DNA of 64,000 nucleotides from Bolinopsis microptera (Eukaryota; Ctenophora; Tentaculata; Lobata; Bolinopsidae), in NCBI RefSeq assembly GCF_026151205.1, contig NC_087083.1, positions 1,116,001 to 1,180,000 on the forward strand, in the 5' to 3' direction. Below, in pieces: positions 47,973 to 60,183 of the stretch. The notes under the pieces were generated by a model, which did no database searches, was not told the DNA's origin, and saw only the letters and a list, made by a program, of their open reading frames with translations. Made by a program: the position numbers and the translations under genes. Numbering within the stretch: position 1 is the stretch's first letter; each line of letters opens with the position of its first letter.

Positions 47973-48095
47973 TGATTAACGGTGTCAATCCTTCGCAGCT
48001 CGATGTGGTCCAATGGTGCATCTCGCCGAATAATCTAAAGATTGCAAGAAGTAATGTTTTATGCGCGGCGCGGCCCGATAGTTTATCGAGATACA
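47973..48095 (+). repeat. Dispersed SINE-like unit, copy 4
   Basis: It begins TTAACGGTGTCAATCCTTCGCAGCTC with the GTCCAATGGTGCATCTCGCCG string; the second half is diverged (GCGCGGCGCGGCCCGATAGT). Confidence 0.5.
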
Positions 48096-49019
48096 AAGCT
48101 ACTTGCCGAGCTAACCAAGTTTTAATTCGGGCTCGGGGATTTTTAAAATTTATTTAAACGATATACACAATACAAATAATTTCAGCGATGAATATTGTAA
48201 TGATTATTGTCAACAAAATTTAAAGTCGATATACAAAATAAACTAAGTTATTTAGTTTGTCAATTTTGCAAACCGCACCAAACGCTTAATTGTGCCACGC
48301 GGAAGAGCTGTTTTAGACCAGGGTGACATATAGTAAACTCATATACTGTCTCGTCTCATTCTGCTTTTCCAAACCCATCATGTCACTTTTAACACCATCC
48401 TCCACCCTTCACTTTGATTACTCCGACAACCTTCCCCAGGGTTGCCACACCCCAGAGGTAGGCAGAGCATCTCAATGCTATCTTCTCGTGGGCTACTTGG
48501 ACAGCCTCTCTTTAAAAATATATATTCCAAGTGTTTTGGGTGACTTGCTATCCCTAGTACGGTTCTCAAGATGTCATCTTTCAGAGGCTTCATAGACGAA
48601 TGCAGAATAAGCTAACTGGGGTTCGTTTGCAGCTGCATCTACACTTAACAAATAAAAACCTAGAATGTCTGCTTTTCAACTGTCAGTCTTCTCTAATGTG
48701 AACTTTTGAATCTTCTAATCCAAGGGCGCTGCTATCACCTTATGTTGTTCCTGAGATGTGCATGAAATATGTATGAGTATGAGATCATCACTGTTGGCTA
48801 TGAATAGGTCTGATTCTTTCTGTAGCTGATGTATGTGAACTACAATATACAAGGTGTATTAGAGTTTCTCAACCTCTGTGTTGTGATGTAAGGCATTGAA
48901 GTCCTTTTTTAGTATTTGTATTTTGTATTTGTATTTTGTTTCTCATTTCACTATTTTCAACTTTTTCTGCACAATTCATAGAATTAGTTTATTGAATCCA
49001 CATTTTCTATATTTTGAAT
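48096..49019. other. No gene supported
   Basis: Short frames only. It may contain decayed 5' sequence of the LINE fragment that follows. Confidence 0.35.
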
Positions 49020-49450
49020 ATATAATGTGAAGGCTGATGGAGGGTCCGCAGTAGTCCCATTACCTTAGTATTGCTGTACAACTACTACAGAAGGGTCTTG
49101 CGCTACTGGAACAGTCTACCACCACTTGTGAAAGCTAGTGAGTCGGTTACTGGATTCAAAAGGGGATTAGATGCCTTTGGGCTTCATGGATATCAGGCAA
49201 ATAAGCATGGCCACTACTGGGAACTGTCATATGACATCTTTGATAGGATAGATGTGTCTGTGTCTAATAGGAATAGTTATGTAAGTTATATGAAAGAGAA
49301 TCCAATGGTAGCTATATCAAAGGTATTTAGTTGAATTTTTTAAAAGTTTGTAATTATATGGTTTCAAACGTAAATGTTCATTTTCTGTGAATTTCTTTTT
49401 GGGATGCCCAGAGAGGCATTATTTATAATGTTATGTTATGTTAGAAGTAA
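49020..49450 (+). mobile_element. LINE 3'-end fragment
   Basis: The frame at 49071-49334 has R-Y-W-N-S-L-P-P-L-V-K-A followed by F-K-R-G-L-D, the usual C-terminal motif of CR1/L2-like reverse transcriptases. A short ATGTT-type tandem tail follows the stop (about 49428-49442). Confidence 0.6.
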
Positions 49451-49887
49451 TCTGAAAAACTGAAAGAAATATGTTTACCACCTTTGGCATTAATTACAAT
49501 CGGTTTACGTAAGCCCCTGTAAAAATTGTTCTTTCACATGGCTAGCTCATGGTCATTGCTTAGAGCACCAGAATTAAACTTTCTTTTCAATCAACCCTTA
49601 ATTTAAAAAACGAAACTAAACACAGTATTTACTAATTACTACCCGCTACTATGCGACAAATATGTTGTATGAAATATATATAAATAGTTTACACAATATG
49701 GTACCCATGTCTAAGGGCTCTCCTCAAAAACTTTCTCCCCTCGTCAAGAGTAACAAGTTAAAAATGGACAGATGTCTCACGAAATCAAAAAATACTAAAT
49801 AAGGTGATTATAAATGCCTGTATATTTTAGATCAAAATACTAAAACTGCGACTGACCATTTGTAACCTTTGTATCTCTAGAGAAATC

Positions 49888-52800
49888 ATGGCCTCTGCTG
49901 CTGTTGATGAATTGGCTATTAACATCGATAGTTTGGACTTGGAGGACAAATTGAAGTGGCTCAAAGAGATTCTGGAAAATGGTCGAGAGAGATTTGGACA
50001 ACTGGATGGAATTGACAATCTTGCTAATTTTATTGATAAACTTTCAGTAAGTATTTATTATCTATAGAACAATATATGAACAACATTGATTTTCTGAGAA
50101 AAGTATTGCAATTACTACACTGCATTTTTATTTTGAGGGTAATTTATTTTTCAATATAATCCACTCTAGAACAATCACCCAAGAAACACTCTCACAGGAA
50201 GAAAAAATAATATCTGGCTTCAACAAGAAAAACTTGGACAAGTTGAAGGAACAATCAGAGATCGTAGAAGAGCTACACAGGATACTACCCACTAAAGGAT
50301 GGGATAACTTCAAGAAGGCTCGCGACATTCTGTACGAGATATATCCACAGTTCAAGGAGTAAGTTTTTGAAGTTCTGAGTTTGGGAATCGGATCAAAAAA
50401 GTAGTGCCATACGCCAGTGCATCGGAAGCTTTGAAGGATTGTATCAAGTGTTCAATTGCAAGGCTTTTAAAACTTCTGCTACCCCTGGCCTGAGGGTGAT
50501 TTTAATGTAACTGTTGCTGTTAAACTTTAGTAATGTACCTTGTTATATTCTTATTTCGAGATGGGTTTATCATATCTATTACCATAACAGAATGTTACCT
50601 TAGCATAGCATTTCATCACATTATAACATTAAAAATGAACATTACAGTGAGGGTATAACATTAACAATGAACATTACAGTGAGGGTATATGGGATGAAAA
50701 CAAAGTGGACGATCTACCAGTGCTCTCGATAAAGTACAGTTCAGTCATCGAGGAAACACAGGCAGTTGAACACGACGGAGCTGCCGCCACTACTGCTGAT
50801 GGTATGTTGATTTTCGTGGGGAGGCTGGTTGGTGAGATGGAATGTGGAATGTTAAGATAGGATGTGATGGTGTTTTATTATCCAACCTGAGTTGTTGTGA
50901 TTGGGCTTTATCGTACTAGGGCATTGCATTTTTAAGCTCCGAACTTTGGTTTCGTGCAGATTTTCGAGCAGTTTTTCTATCGACTAATCCATTTGTTAAT
51001 CAATTAATTAGTTAATTATCTAATTACATAACGACCCCAGATGAGGCTGACGTTGACGGTATGTTCTCCAGCACTTCTCGTGTCCCTGCACAATCCAAAT
51101 CAGCACCAATTCAAAGGTAAATTGTCCATACTGTAATGTTAACCCATTAATTGTGCTCAATTAATATACAGGGGGGGGGGGGGGGGGGTGGGGGCCCAAA
51201 GTCAGTACCCATACGTTGGGTCTTATACCACCGCCGTGTTTTATATTTGAGTGTTGTTGCTTTGCAGATGGCATACTGTACCTACTTGTTCAAGGATTCC
51301 GTAACCAACATTTTAAAATTTGATTTTTGGAGGCCACACCCGATCAACATTGAATTGCTTATACTGGTGTTTGTGAAAATGTTAGAGACTCCATTGTAAC
51401 ATATTGCAATAGGTCATTTAATCCGGAATATAATCTGAAAAGATGGTGCGAAACGGATTTAAAATAAAGTTATCAAGCAATTTATTTATCTCGTTAGCAA
51501 AATTGATTGGGTACTCAATGATTGCCCAATTACGACACCGTAATTGGACTCTCTGCGCGATTCCTGTAATGCGGATCTAGCATCAACCCAATCACCTGAT
51601 CACACGTAATGAACAAACTCGTTCGGTCATCTGAGAAGCTAGAACTCTCATTTTTTCAGGACAAACGTAATTCAAATGGCCAAACACCATTCAATAAAAT
51701 GTGGCTTGATCCGACTATCCAAACTATCTAATAAATGCGAAAATGAACACGAATATTTTTCGATTTGACAAATTCCTCGAACCAGTGGTGATAGTAAGTC
51801 ATACCAGAAAGAATTATTTCAATTGGGCACTCAGTGATTGAGCTATTAAGGCCAACTTATGGGTAATGACTTTTGCCCCCCCCCCCCTGCATCTAGTAAT
51901 TGACTGATTAGATATATAAATAATCAAGCATACTCAATTCATTGAATAACCAATTTATCAACTAACTGACTAGCTGATTTTAATACTCAATAATCAGCTA
52001 ATTAATTAACTAATTAACTAACCCCACAGGTCTGATTTCTCAGCGCTACCATCCTACAGTATGACTAACAGAAGACACAAAGGAATTTGTCTGATAATTA
52101 ATAACGAGGTCTATGATAAAGCCAGAGCATATCATAAAGGTACAAGAAATATGCTAAATTATAAATATGCTAATTAATGTTACATAACCTAACTAATCTC
52201 ATAAAGGTACCATATGTACCAGATATTACACAATCTAAATAAACATATGTATATTGGGTCGAATACATTGATGGCGACTTGTGTCACTCTCATCGACCTT
52301 TTTCTATTCTGATGAAATTTGGGTTACGGAAAGCTGAAATTCGAATGTCCTACCGGTAGGACATTTTCAAAATTTTCACTCCGTCAACGTTTTTCACCGG
52401 ATATACATATTATATAATCGATCACGGATCATGATAAAATTTTCTCGAATTTCTCACACGATGACTGCTGATGGTTTGATCGTTTTTATCAGAATTTCAC
52501 GATATTTGACATTACCCACTCTCGCAATCTAGCTATAACTTACGTTTTATTTACGTTTTATTTACGTTTTATTTACGTTTTATTTACGTTTTATTTACGT
52601 ATTACAACCACAACTCAGATTTCAAAGACAGACGAGGTTCCAGTAAAGATGCTGATTCTGTCAAGGAACTGTTTGGTAAGCTCGGCTTTTACGTGGAGTC
52701 CCAGAAAAATCTCACAAAGGCTAAGATGGACAAGTAAGTGAATACCTATTAAACATTAACCTTATCAGTATATTTTTTATTGTGAATAAAAAATAAGACA

Positions 52801-55800
52801 AAAAACAAACAAAGCAACCTTATCATACTATTTGTTGTTTTGCTTTTGTATTTTAAGTTGCAATTTGGGTTTTTAGAGATCTAAAACGGTGATTGTTCGT
52901 AGCAGATTCTTTAATTATTTACGATTTTATGAAACTTTAGTTCTGCTATTTTCATATTTAAGCTTCTTTATTGACCCTTGCTTTGTTATATCACGCTAAG
53001 TTAGTTAGCATTGCACTGTTAGTTGCATTGTTAGTTGCATTGTTAGTTAGCATTGACTTGTTAGTTAGTTGAATTGTTGAAGCTTTTAGTTAGTTACATT
53101 GTAATGTTAGTTAGCATTACATTGTAATGTGCAGTTTAGTGCGTATTCTGATAGCCCCTACTCAACAAGATATTTAGCAAGCTTGCGATCAGTATTGTTT
53201 ATTTCTAGATAATGAATCAATCATGCTAAGCGTCCTACTCAAATGTTGGTTTTCTAGTCCATGTTTATTCTATTAAAAGTACCACTTATTTCGATACCCA
53301 GTTGAATTCCCCCTTGTCGTGTTTCTCACGTGACGTCACACTTAATCTCACGTGACGTCACAAACTCCCTCACGTGACGTCACAAACTCCCTCACTCCCT
53401 GACACACAAACCTCCGCAGGCTGATCGACATGATGGTGAATTTCCAAGGACTCAACACTTACAGTTGTTTTGTAGCAGTGTTTCTGTCTCATGGGGAGAA
53501 TGAGTGTTTGAACTGTGTAGATGGTCAGGATGTAAGTACTAGACATAAATATACATATTATGTTATAATATGTTATAATATGTTATAAAGTTATAATATG
53601 TCATTATGACATATTATAAATATACATATTATATCATAATATGTTGTAATATGTATATCTATATTTTTTTGACCAAAACCCATAATCATGGGTAGAGTGT
53701 ACCGCTGCCAGTGTCTCTCTTTTCCAAACAAAAGGAAATGATATTAATTTGAGGAACAGTCCGCTAATGCAAATTGATACCGAGAATGAAATCGGTCGCT
53801 CGCTTTTTCAAATCAATAAGCTTTATTACAATTCGTAAGCCGTGATCGAATGGAAAAAGCGAGCGACCGATTTCATTCTCGGTATCAATTTGCATTTATA
53901 GCGGACTGTTCCTCAAATTAATATCATTTCCTTTTGTTTGGAAAAGAGAGACACTGGCAGCGGTACACTCTACCCATGATTATGGGTTTTGGTCAAATAT
54001 CATCTCTTTTTGATTATAATGTCAGGATAATTTACACAGCTAGCCGAAACTTCATTAACAAGGAGGTAATTTCGACGATTTCGAAATTCTGCCTTTGAAA
54101 ACGTTTCCTTGTGTTTAGTTAGGTATTTCTGTCGATAACCGACTGAATATGGCACTTTTTACTCATTCAAGTTGCCATTAAATTCATATATCATGCCATT
54201 TAAATATCGTGGAAAGCAGAATATATTCGAAATCACGAATGAGCAAATTTCTCACCTTTCGCACGTGCAAACTTTGAGCGGACGTCGCGTGCGCATACAA
54301 TATTGAATCACGGTACATTTTTGCATAGTGGTATTTAATATATAGTTTGATAAGCATGCAAAGTTTCAGAAGATTTCAAAAAGAACTTGGATCACAACGG
54401 GACTCCAAAGTTGATAAAAATCGTGAAAATCAAAATTTTTAGCGATTTTAGCTATTTTAAATGAATTTGGGCGTGTCCCCACGTGTGCAACTTTTCGATT
54501 TTTAACTTTAAAACTAGCCTATAACACAATTTACACCTTTAAGAAGCAAAATTGAGCTCCACAACCCAAGGGATGGCCCAACACCAGAGAATACTAATTC
54601 ACAACTTTTGTGTTTTTATAAAATTATTCTTCAAAAAAGCACTAACTTCAATAGCAAATATCTTTATGAAGGAGCAAGGTAGGAAACTATTCCGGTAGAT
54701 TTTCGGAATGCTTGAACAATTATCTAAGATGAAAATGTCCTCAGATTTTGAATAAAATTACTCCTTAATAGTGTAAAATCGATTTAAAAAGTTGTTACTT
54801 TGTCAAAAGTCAAGTTTTAAAAACACTTAACTTGATGACGTCATCAAGTGATGATGATGACGTTAAATTATTTTTCAATACAATGTAAACTAAAGCTTAA
54901 ACAATTATCTTTAAAACCTGTGGTTCGAGATGACTGTATCGTTTATACTTTTGAATCTACGGACACTTAAATGTAGGCTACAATTGACTGCAAAAAGCGT
55001 CTATATATATATATAGTATATATATATCTTCACGACAATCTGTTGTAAAACAGGGGTTCCAGAAAACCCACTTCCCGATACTCCTGAAACATGACATTTT
55101 TTTTACAGTCGATTTGGACAAGGTCTAGACGCCCTGCAAAGTTTCAGATCTCTAACTCAATTTTAACATGGTTTTTAAGGCACCTGAATATGGCGATTTT
55201 GGGTTTTTTACCTAATTTCGTATAACATGCTGGCGCGTATTTTGCGCAAATTTCTTAAAAACCTCCATATAACTATTTCTTATTCCTGTCATCTTCAACA
55301 TTGAATTAGAATGTTTTGAACTTAAATGTACCTGCTGAACTACTTTCGATGAGTCTTAATGCCTGGAAAACAATAAAGGGGATATAATCGTATAGGGGGT
55401 AAATAGTGTTGTGAATATAAGGGCGACGGTAATGCTTGCCAGCATTGTGATTTTAGATATAAATCATTCTATGAGAAGTAGTGACCGATTAAATTCTTTA
55501 ATTTATGTCACGTGTCAAAACACTGACAATGTCATTATCATATTTGTGGTGATATAATTTCAAAGAAACACTGAATTATCAAACGCTTGTTAATGTTTTC
55601 TGTAAAGTTTAGTGTGTATTTATTAGTATCACAGTTAGGCTTCATTTGCGTCCCAGATGTATTAACCTCATATCATAGATTATCGTCAAGATGCTAATTA
55701 CTATGATATGAGATTATAATTATTGAGAAAATGTATACAACTAAATTTACTACGAGATTTCGTAATATATTTCTGATCCGTTGTATGCTCATTGCAGAAA

Positions 55801-58800
55801 AAGATAGATGATATCATAAACGCGTTCAAAGGAGACAACTGCCCAGCATTAAATGGCATACCAAAATGGTTTATTATACAAGCCTGTCGTGGTAAAGATT
55901 TCAACTATGAGGTATGTTAGGAATTTGACTCGTTCTAAATGAGGAATTATTTATTATTTCTTGGTTGTTTTTTTTCGTATTTGAAACGATATTCTCAGTA
56001 TAAGTAAGAATATTTAAATAATTCAATTCACACATCACTGTAAACATAAGACAGTCAAACCTTACATCGATACCTGAGGAATCCATAACGAAAACCAACT
56101 CGTAACTACAAGTTATAAACAGAATTAAAATGTCATGACTTATAAATAAAGCCTAGTCTTGTGACTTATAAACTCCTCAGGTGTCAATACAACACGATGC
56201 CCCCGGTGATGAAGGACACGACGTAGAGCGACAATCAGACAAACCAATCAGCATCCCGGCCTGCGCTGACTTTTACATTTCATACGCAACCGCCCCAGGT
56301 ATACATTCCACACATTTCATACTGTGATATTCTTATCAGCTCAGCATTCGTTGTACTGTACTTCACACATGATATTCTGTTCCGTGTGTGATGTTTTGAG
56401 TTTTCGATCAGCATTCTTTGCATTCCATCGAATCATGAAGATGGTCTGCTTGTTTTGATTTATTCTCCTGCCAATGAACGTGTGCACTAGCAAATTCGAT
56501 TTAAGAGGGATACCTTTAAAATGGGATATAACTTAAAGAGTCTACTTTTAGAAAGTGCTGGAATGCGCGTTGCCAAAATTGTGAAGTATAGTGCGCATAA
56601 TAAGACATTAGCGCGCACAAACACGCGCGCTATTTCGTTATAGACCACCGGACTCGTGTTTTGATTACTCGCTGGAAGTTCGTTAAAATGTTGATGATCT
56701 CATGAAGGCAGCCATCTATAAGCTTACACAAGGGTGCAAAACAGTCATGACATCATTCATCATTAGACGCCATCGAGTACATGTAATTACATCAGCTTGC
56801 TAGCTGTAGTGATCACCATTAAGATTAACGACTAACCACCATCAAGCCCTGAGGTGGCCTCGTGCTCAACTGATTCAGTAAATGTTCAATGGTTTGTCAG
56901 GCATGATCCACCAGATAATCAATGTCAAGACAGTAGGGTTAGTGGTCAGTTATCTGACAAATGATTAGAAAAAAGAAGGCGGTGACGTCGTAATAAACGG
57001 AGCTGATAACTCAAAGATAACAAGGGTTAACTACCCGTCATCTTGATGTTTGGGAAATTAGTTATTTGATATTGAATTATTGAAGACACCTTATAAGTAG
57101 CAGAATAGAATTACATGTTGTCTCGAGAAAAAAACATGAAGTGAAACAAGTTTAGTGAAAATGGAGATTCATACCATGCTATTATTCATAATTGTGGCAG
57201 AAAACACGGTGAAAACTCGGTTTCTGTACTGTGACCGGCTACAATAAACATAACACTGATTCGTTGATTTTACTCTGTCGATGATACAGAAACCGAAATT
57301 GCCACACTCTTTTCTCATATTGTACCGCCATTTAAAATACTCATTTCACTTCTTCATCTTTTTAAACTATGTTTGTCGTATAATCATAAACAAGTTAATC
57401 CTGTTTTCATGAATGCGCGGCTTTGGCGGCCAGTTATTGACTTATACATTAAATTGAATTTTAAATAGAAATGTGAATATATTAAAATTTAAAACTTTCA
57501 AAACGGAGGCTTATAAATATTATCATATTATGATTGTAAAATAAAGGAAAAAATTTTAAATTTGTTTCACTAAATTTTGTTTCACTAAACATTCACTGAA
57601 TCACGTGACTTCACACGCGTTACTTCACACATACACTCCTTCCAGGGTACTTCAGTTATCGTAACACTCGCACGGGTAGCTGGTTTATTCAGTGTCTCGT
57701 GGAAGTACTTGCCAAGTACAACTGGTGTGAGGATGTTAACACTATGATGACGAGAGTTAATAGAAAAGTCGCTCTAGGTGCTATTTTTACTACTTTTCTT
57801 GCCATTCATCTTTCCGAAAATGTGATGAAAATGTTTACTAAAAAATTCTGGAGATTATGCAGTTCTCTGCTTTCAATTCAACATTTGTAAAGAAACAAAT
57901 CGAACATGAATTGGTTGATTAATGAAACAAACAATCAATTAAAAGTAAGTAACTAATTAAAAGTAATTAAGTCGCTAAACCGGTTTTAGGGTTTCACCAC
58001 AAAATAGAGGGGGAGTATGTGCGGCAAATGCCGTACCACGTCAACATGTTAACAGGGTCCCTGTTCCTCCATCCCACGTACACAGCATAGCCGCCAAGTG
58101 AGTTCATATCACGTGTGTGTGTCACGTATGATGTCATGTGTGATGTCGTGTGCGCATGTGGTTCGTGTGTGATTATCGGGATGATTCCCCCAGCTAATTT
58201 TTCATGTTTATGATTTCGCGCCGATACTTGTGATTAACGGTTTTTGATTCACGGAAAAGCACAATCGTCTCTAGAGTTGCTTTTTAAAAAGCCAGATTTT
58301 GTCTTTCTCAAATGCTGAGCTGCTTTGTTAAATCATTACAAAAGCAAATCAAAATGCTAGCCTCAATGATATAATCCGATTGTATTGAAGAATGATTGGG
58401 GAAAACTCACTGCATAACACTATTGAACTCTAGTGCAGGTTCGGTGCGGTTCTAAGCTCAGTTCGGGGTGGTTACAGGTTCCACCTGTTTAATGATTATA
58501 TCCGGGCAACCAAACCTATCTTAGAACCGAACCAAACCGAACATTCTAGAGTTCAGCAGAGTTACCTTTATAATTAATTAACCTAACAGATTAATTAATT
58601 AATTAACCTAACTGACTCCTTCCGTAGGTTACTATTCATTCCGTAACATCAACGAGGGCTCCTGGTTTATCAACGACCTCTGTAAAGTGCTGAAGATGTA
58701 CGCACAGAAAGAGGACGTGAACACCATGATGACGCGCGTCAACAGGAACGTGGCGCTGGGACGGGTTGTGGGCTCCGAGTATGGGCACCGTCGTCAGATG

Positions 58801-58866
58801 CCGTGCCATGTGAACATGTTAACCAGTGCGCTGTACCTGTGCGGGGTTCGGCAGTCTCAGATCTAG
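49888..58866 (+). CDS. CARD-type caspase with two alternative p10-encoding 3' exon sets
   Basis: Coding exons: 49888-50046, 50198-50358, 50680-50801, 51041-51116, 52030-52139, 52619-52733, 53420-53531, 55798-55911 and 56181-56298. The last of these can join either cassette A (57646-57777 plus 57990-58090) or cassette B (58628-58866). Phases match throughout, giving about 439 or 441 aa. Residues 15-107 are a death-fold domain, most like CARD (L-P-T-K-G-W-D-N-F near its end). The p20 domain has G-I-C-L-I-I-N-N, R-R-G-S-S-K-D-A-D, the catalytic His in L-S-H-G-E and the catalytic Cys in Q-A-C-R-G. The inter-domain linker contains several Asp residues suited to processing. Both p10 cassettes keep the substrate-pocket motif S-[FY]-R-N and G-S-W-F-I. 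CARD caspases act as initiators of cell death or of inflammatory signalling; its orthology to a given human caspase cannot be settled here. Introns carry several MITEs. Confidence 0.88.
51169..51889. mobile_element. Compact 721-bp TA-type MITE in the caspase gene
   Basis: It begins CAGGGGGG... with GTGGGGGCCCAAAGTCAGTACCC and ends with the inverted form, GGGTAATGACTTTTGCCCCC...TG. It is homologous over both ends to 41719-46713 in inverted orientation. TA precedes it; the right flank is CA. It lies in the intron between exons 51041-51116 and 52030-52139. Confidence 0.7.
52540..52600. repeat. 11-bp repeat (TTACGTTTTAT)n
   Basis: Five copies ending 18 bp before the acceptor of the caspase exon at 52619, so it overlaps the expected branch-point and pyrimidine region. 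Confidence 0.9.
53326..53392. promoter_or_regulatory. Three tandem CACGTG-TGACGTCA composite motifs
   Basis: TCACGTGACGTCACA occurs three times in about 60 bp, overlapping an E-box (CACGTG) and a CRE (TGACGTCA). It lies just upstream of caspase exon 53420. The same composite occurs near 58879-58945 and 62101-62160. A regulatory role is possible but unproven; it could be part of a repeat. Confidence 0.35.
53669..53996. repeat. Foldback element, about 145-bp arms, in a caspase intron
   Basis: TTGACCAAAACCCATAATCA at 53669 pairs with TGATTATGGGTTTTGGTCAA ending 53996. The arms are almost identical over their full length, with a spacer of about 35 bp. It is probably a MITE. Confidence 0.85.
54000..55797. 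other. Caspase intron sequence without further genes
   Basis: AT-rich. It contains a perfect 20-bp palindrome around TGACGTCA (54830-54849) and a TATATA tract near 55005-55027. No coding sequence is supported. Confidence 0.45.
56299..57645. other. Caspase intron before p10 cassette A
   Basis: No exon or clear repeat is seen in this 1.35-kb intron; both p10 cassettes are downstream of it. Confidence 0.45.
57646..58090 (+). CDS. Caspase p10 cassette A (two exons)
   Basis: Exon 57646-57777 (phase 1 in, phase 1 out) reads Y-F-S-Y-R-N-T and G-S-W-F-I-Q, then V-N-T-M-M-T-R-V-N-R-K-V-A-L. After a 212-bp intron, 57990-58090 reads F-H-H-K-I-E-G-E-Y, R-Q-M-P-Y-H-V-N-M-L-T and ends in TAG. All expected p10 strands are present. 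Its donor (CTAG|GTGCTA) is weak. If it is not used, the frame runs on to about 57890 and lacks the end of p10. Confidence 0.65.
58628..58866 (+). CDS. Caspase p10 cassette B (single terminal exon)
   Basis: It joins from exon 56181-56298 in phase 1. It reads Y-Y-S-F-R-N-I, G-S-W-F-I-N-D, V-N-T-M-M-T-R-V-N-R-N-V-A-L, then R-Q-M-P-C-H-V-N-M-L-T and ends in TAG. It is clearly a duplicate of cassette A without the internal intron. GC content is higher than in A, and its acceptor context CTCCTTCCGTAG resembles A's CTCCTTCCAG. Confidence 0.75.
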
Positions 58867-60183
58867 AGATCAGTTTCACGTGATGGCATTGGATTGTCAC
58901 GTGACATCATTGGATTGTCACGTGACGTCATTAGAATGTGACGTCATGTAAGGACTCATTACCGTGAGTTTGAGGTTGAAACTCTGTGATAGAAAAGATC
59001 AATTGGTATCAGTTTGGCATGTTTGCATGGAACTTAAATAATATTGGCGATGCGAACTCTTTTGGATAACTTATATACATTTTTAATGGACTTCCTCTGA
59101 GACAATAATTCTTGGTGCAATCAAGATAAAATCATATTACATTTTTACCTCTTCAACATGTTTCTTAATATAATAAGGTTAGGATACTAGATTACACTAG
59201 TTATCTACGGATTTCTTGCTTTATTTCATTGTGCACTTGTGCATGTGGTTTTTAAATGATGATTGTTTACATTAATAATGAAATGTTCGAGAAAAACAGT
59301 TGTTTAAGTTTGTGTTAGTTGTAATATTTTTAGTTTTATTTGATAACGAATCTGTTTGACCAGTGGCTATCAATTCCGTATAATTTAGACTTTTATAGTG
59401 CTTTTGCAATTCATCCGCTAGTTAAAGCAGTAATACATCGGCACGTTTGATAAATACAGTTAAACTGAATATGTGAGCGTAAGGATATTTAAATCCTTAG
59501 CATGATAGTGCCAATATATTTGTATTGGCACTGATTTGTTAAAATAAGAGAAATGGTAGTACTTTGATAATATGCGATATAAGCTGGAGAAAGACGTAAA
59601 CTTTTCATCGGCACAATTTTATTAATATAAGCGGAATGGTCTTACATAGATAATGGGTTATCGAATTTATTAAAATGTTGTGTTATTGACAACCGTTTCA
59701 TTAATTGAACTAATGTAAAGTTTATCTCATAATTAATTGTTTCCTTAACTGTGGTGTTTTCGATTGAAAAATAATAAAAGGTTTTCAAATGGTGAAATTT
59801 CTAGAATAAATTCTAAATCATCATCAGAAAATTACGTCTAAATTATAAACCAATAATTTAGATATTGGACGATGATGGCATTGTGTACCCTGTCAAAAGA
59901 TTGTAATTATGATAATTATATGATTCGGAAGTCGGCCGGCGGCATTCATTATCTCACGGTTAGTGAATTCTAATTACAATATACTCAATTATATAATATA
60001 ATAAAAGTAAGTTGCACTTGAACATACTTCAAATACCTGTATATAAAACCTTTCTTTTACAAATCTGTCCATCATTGAAGATTATTCAGATTTTTCAAAG
60101 ATAATTCTTGAATTGATCAACTTGTTAATCACTTGATAGATTGGAAAATTAAATAATCAATTAATTAAATCTGAGAGAAGTTA
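58867..60183. other. Caspase 3' UTR and convergent intergenic region
   Basis: TCACGTGA/TGACGTCA motifs follow the stop (58878-58947). AATAAA-like signals occur near 59774. The next gene ends from the other strand at 60184. No coding sequence is seen. Confidence 0.45.

Noticed and set aside
52590-52618. Promoter-like repeats before caspase exon 52619
   Set aside because: It is an 11-bp simple repeat adjoining an acceptor within an intron.
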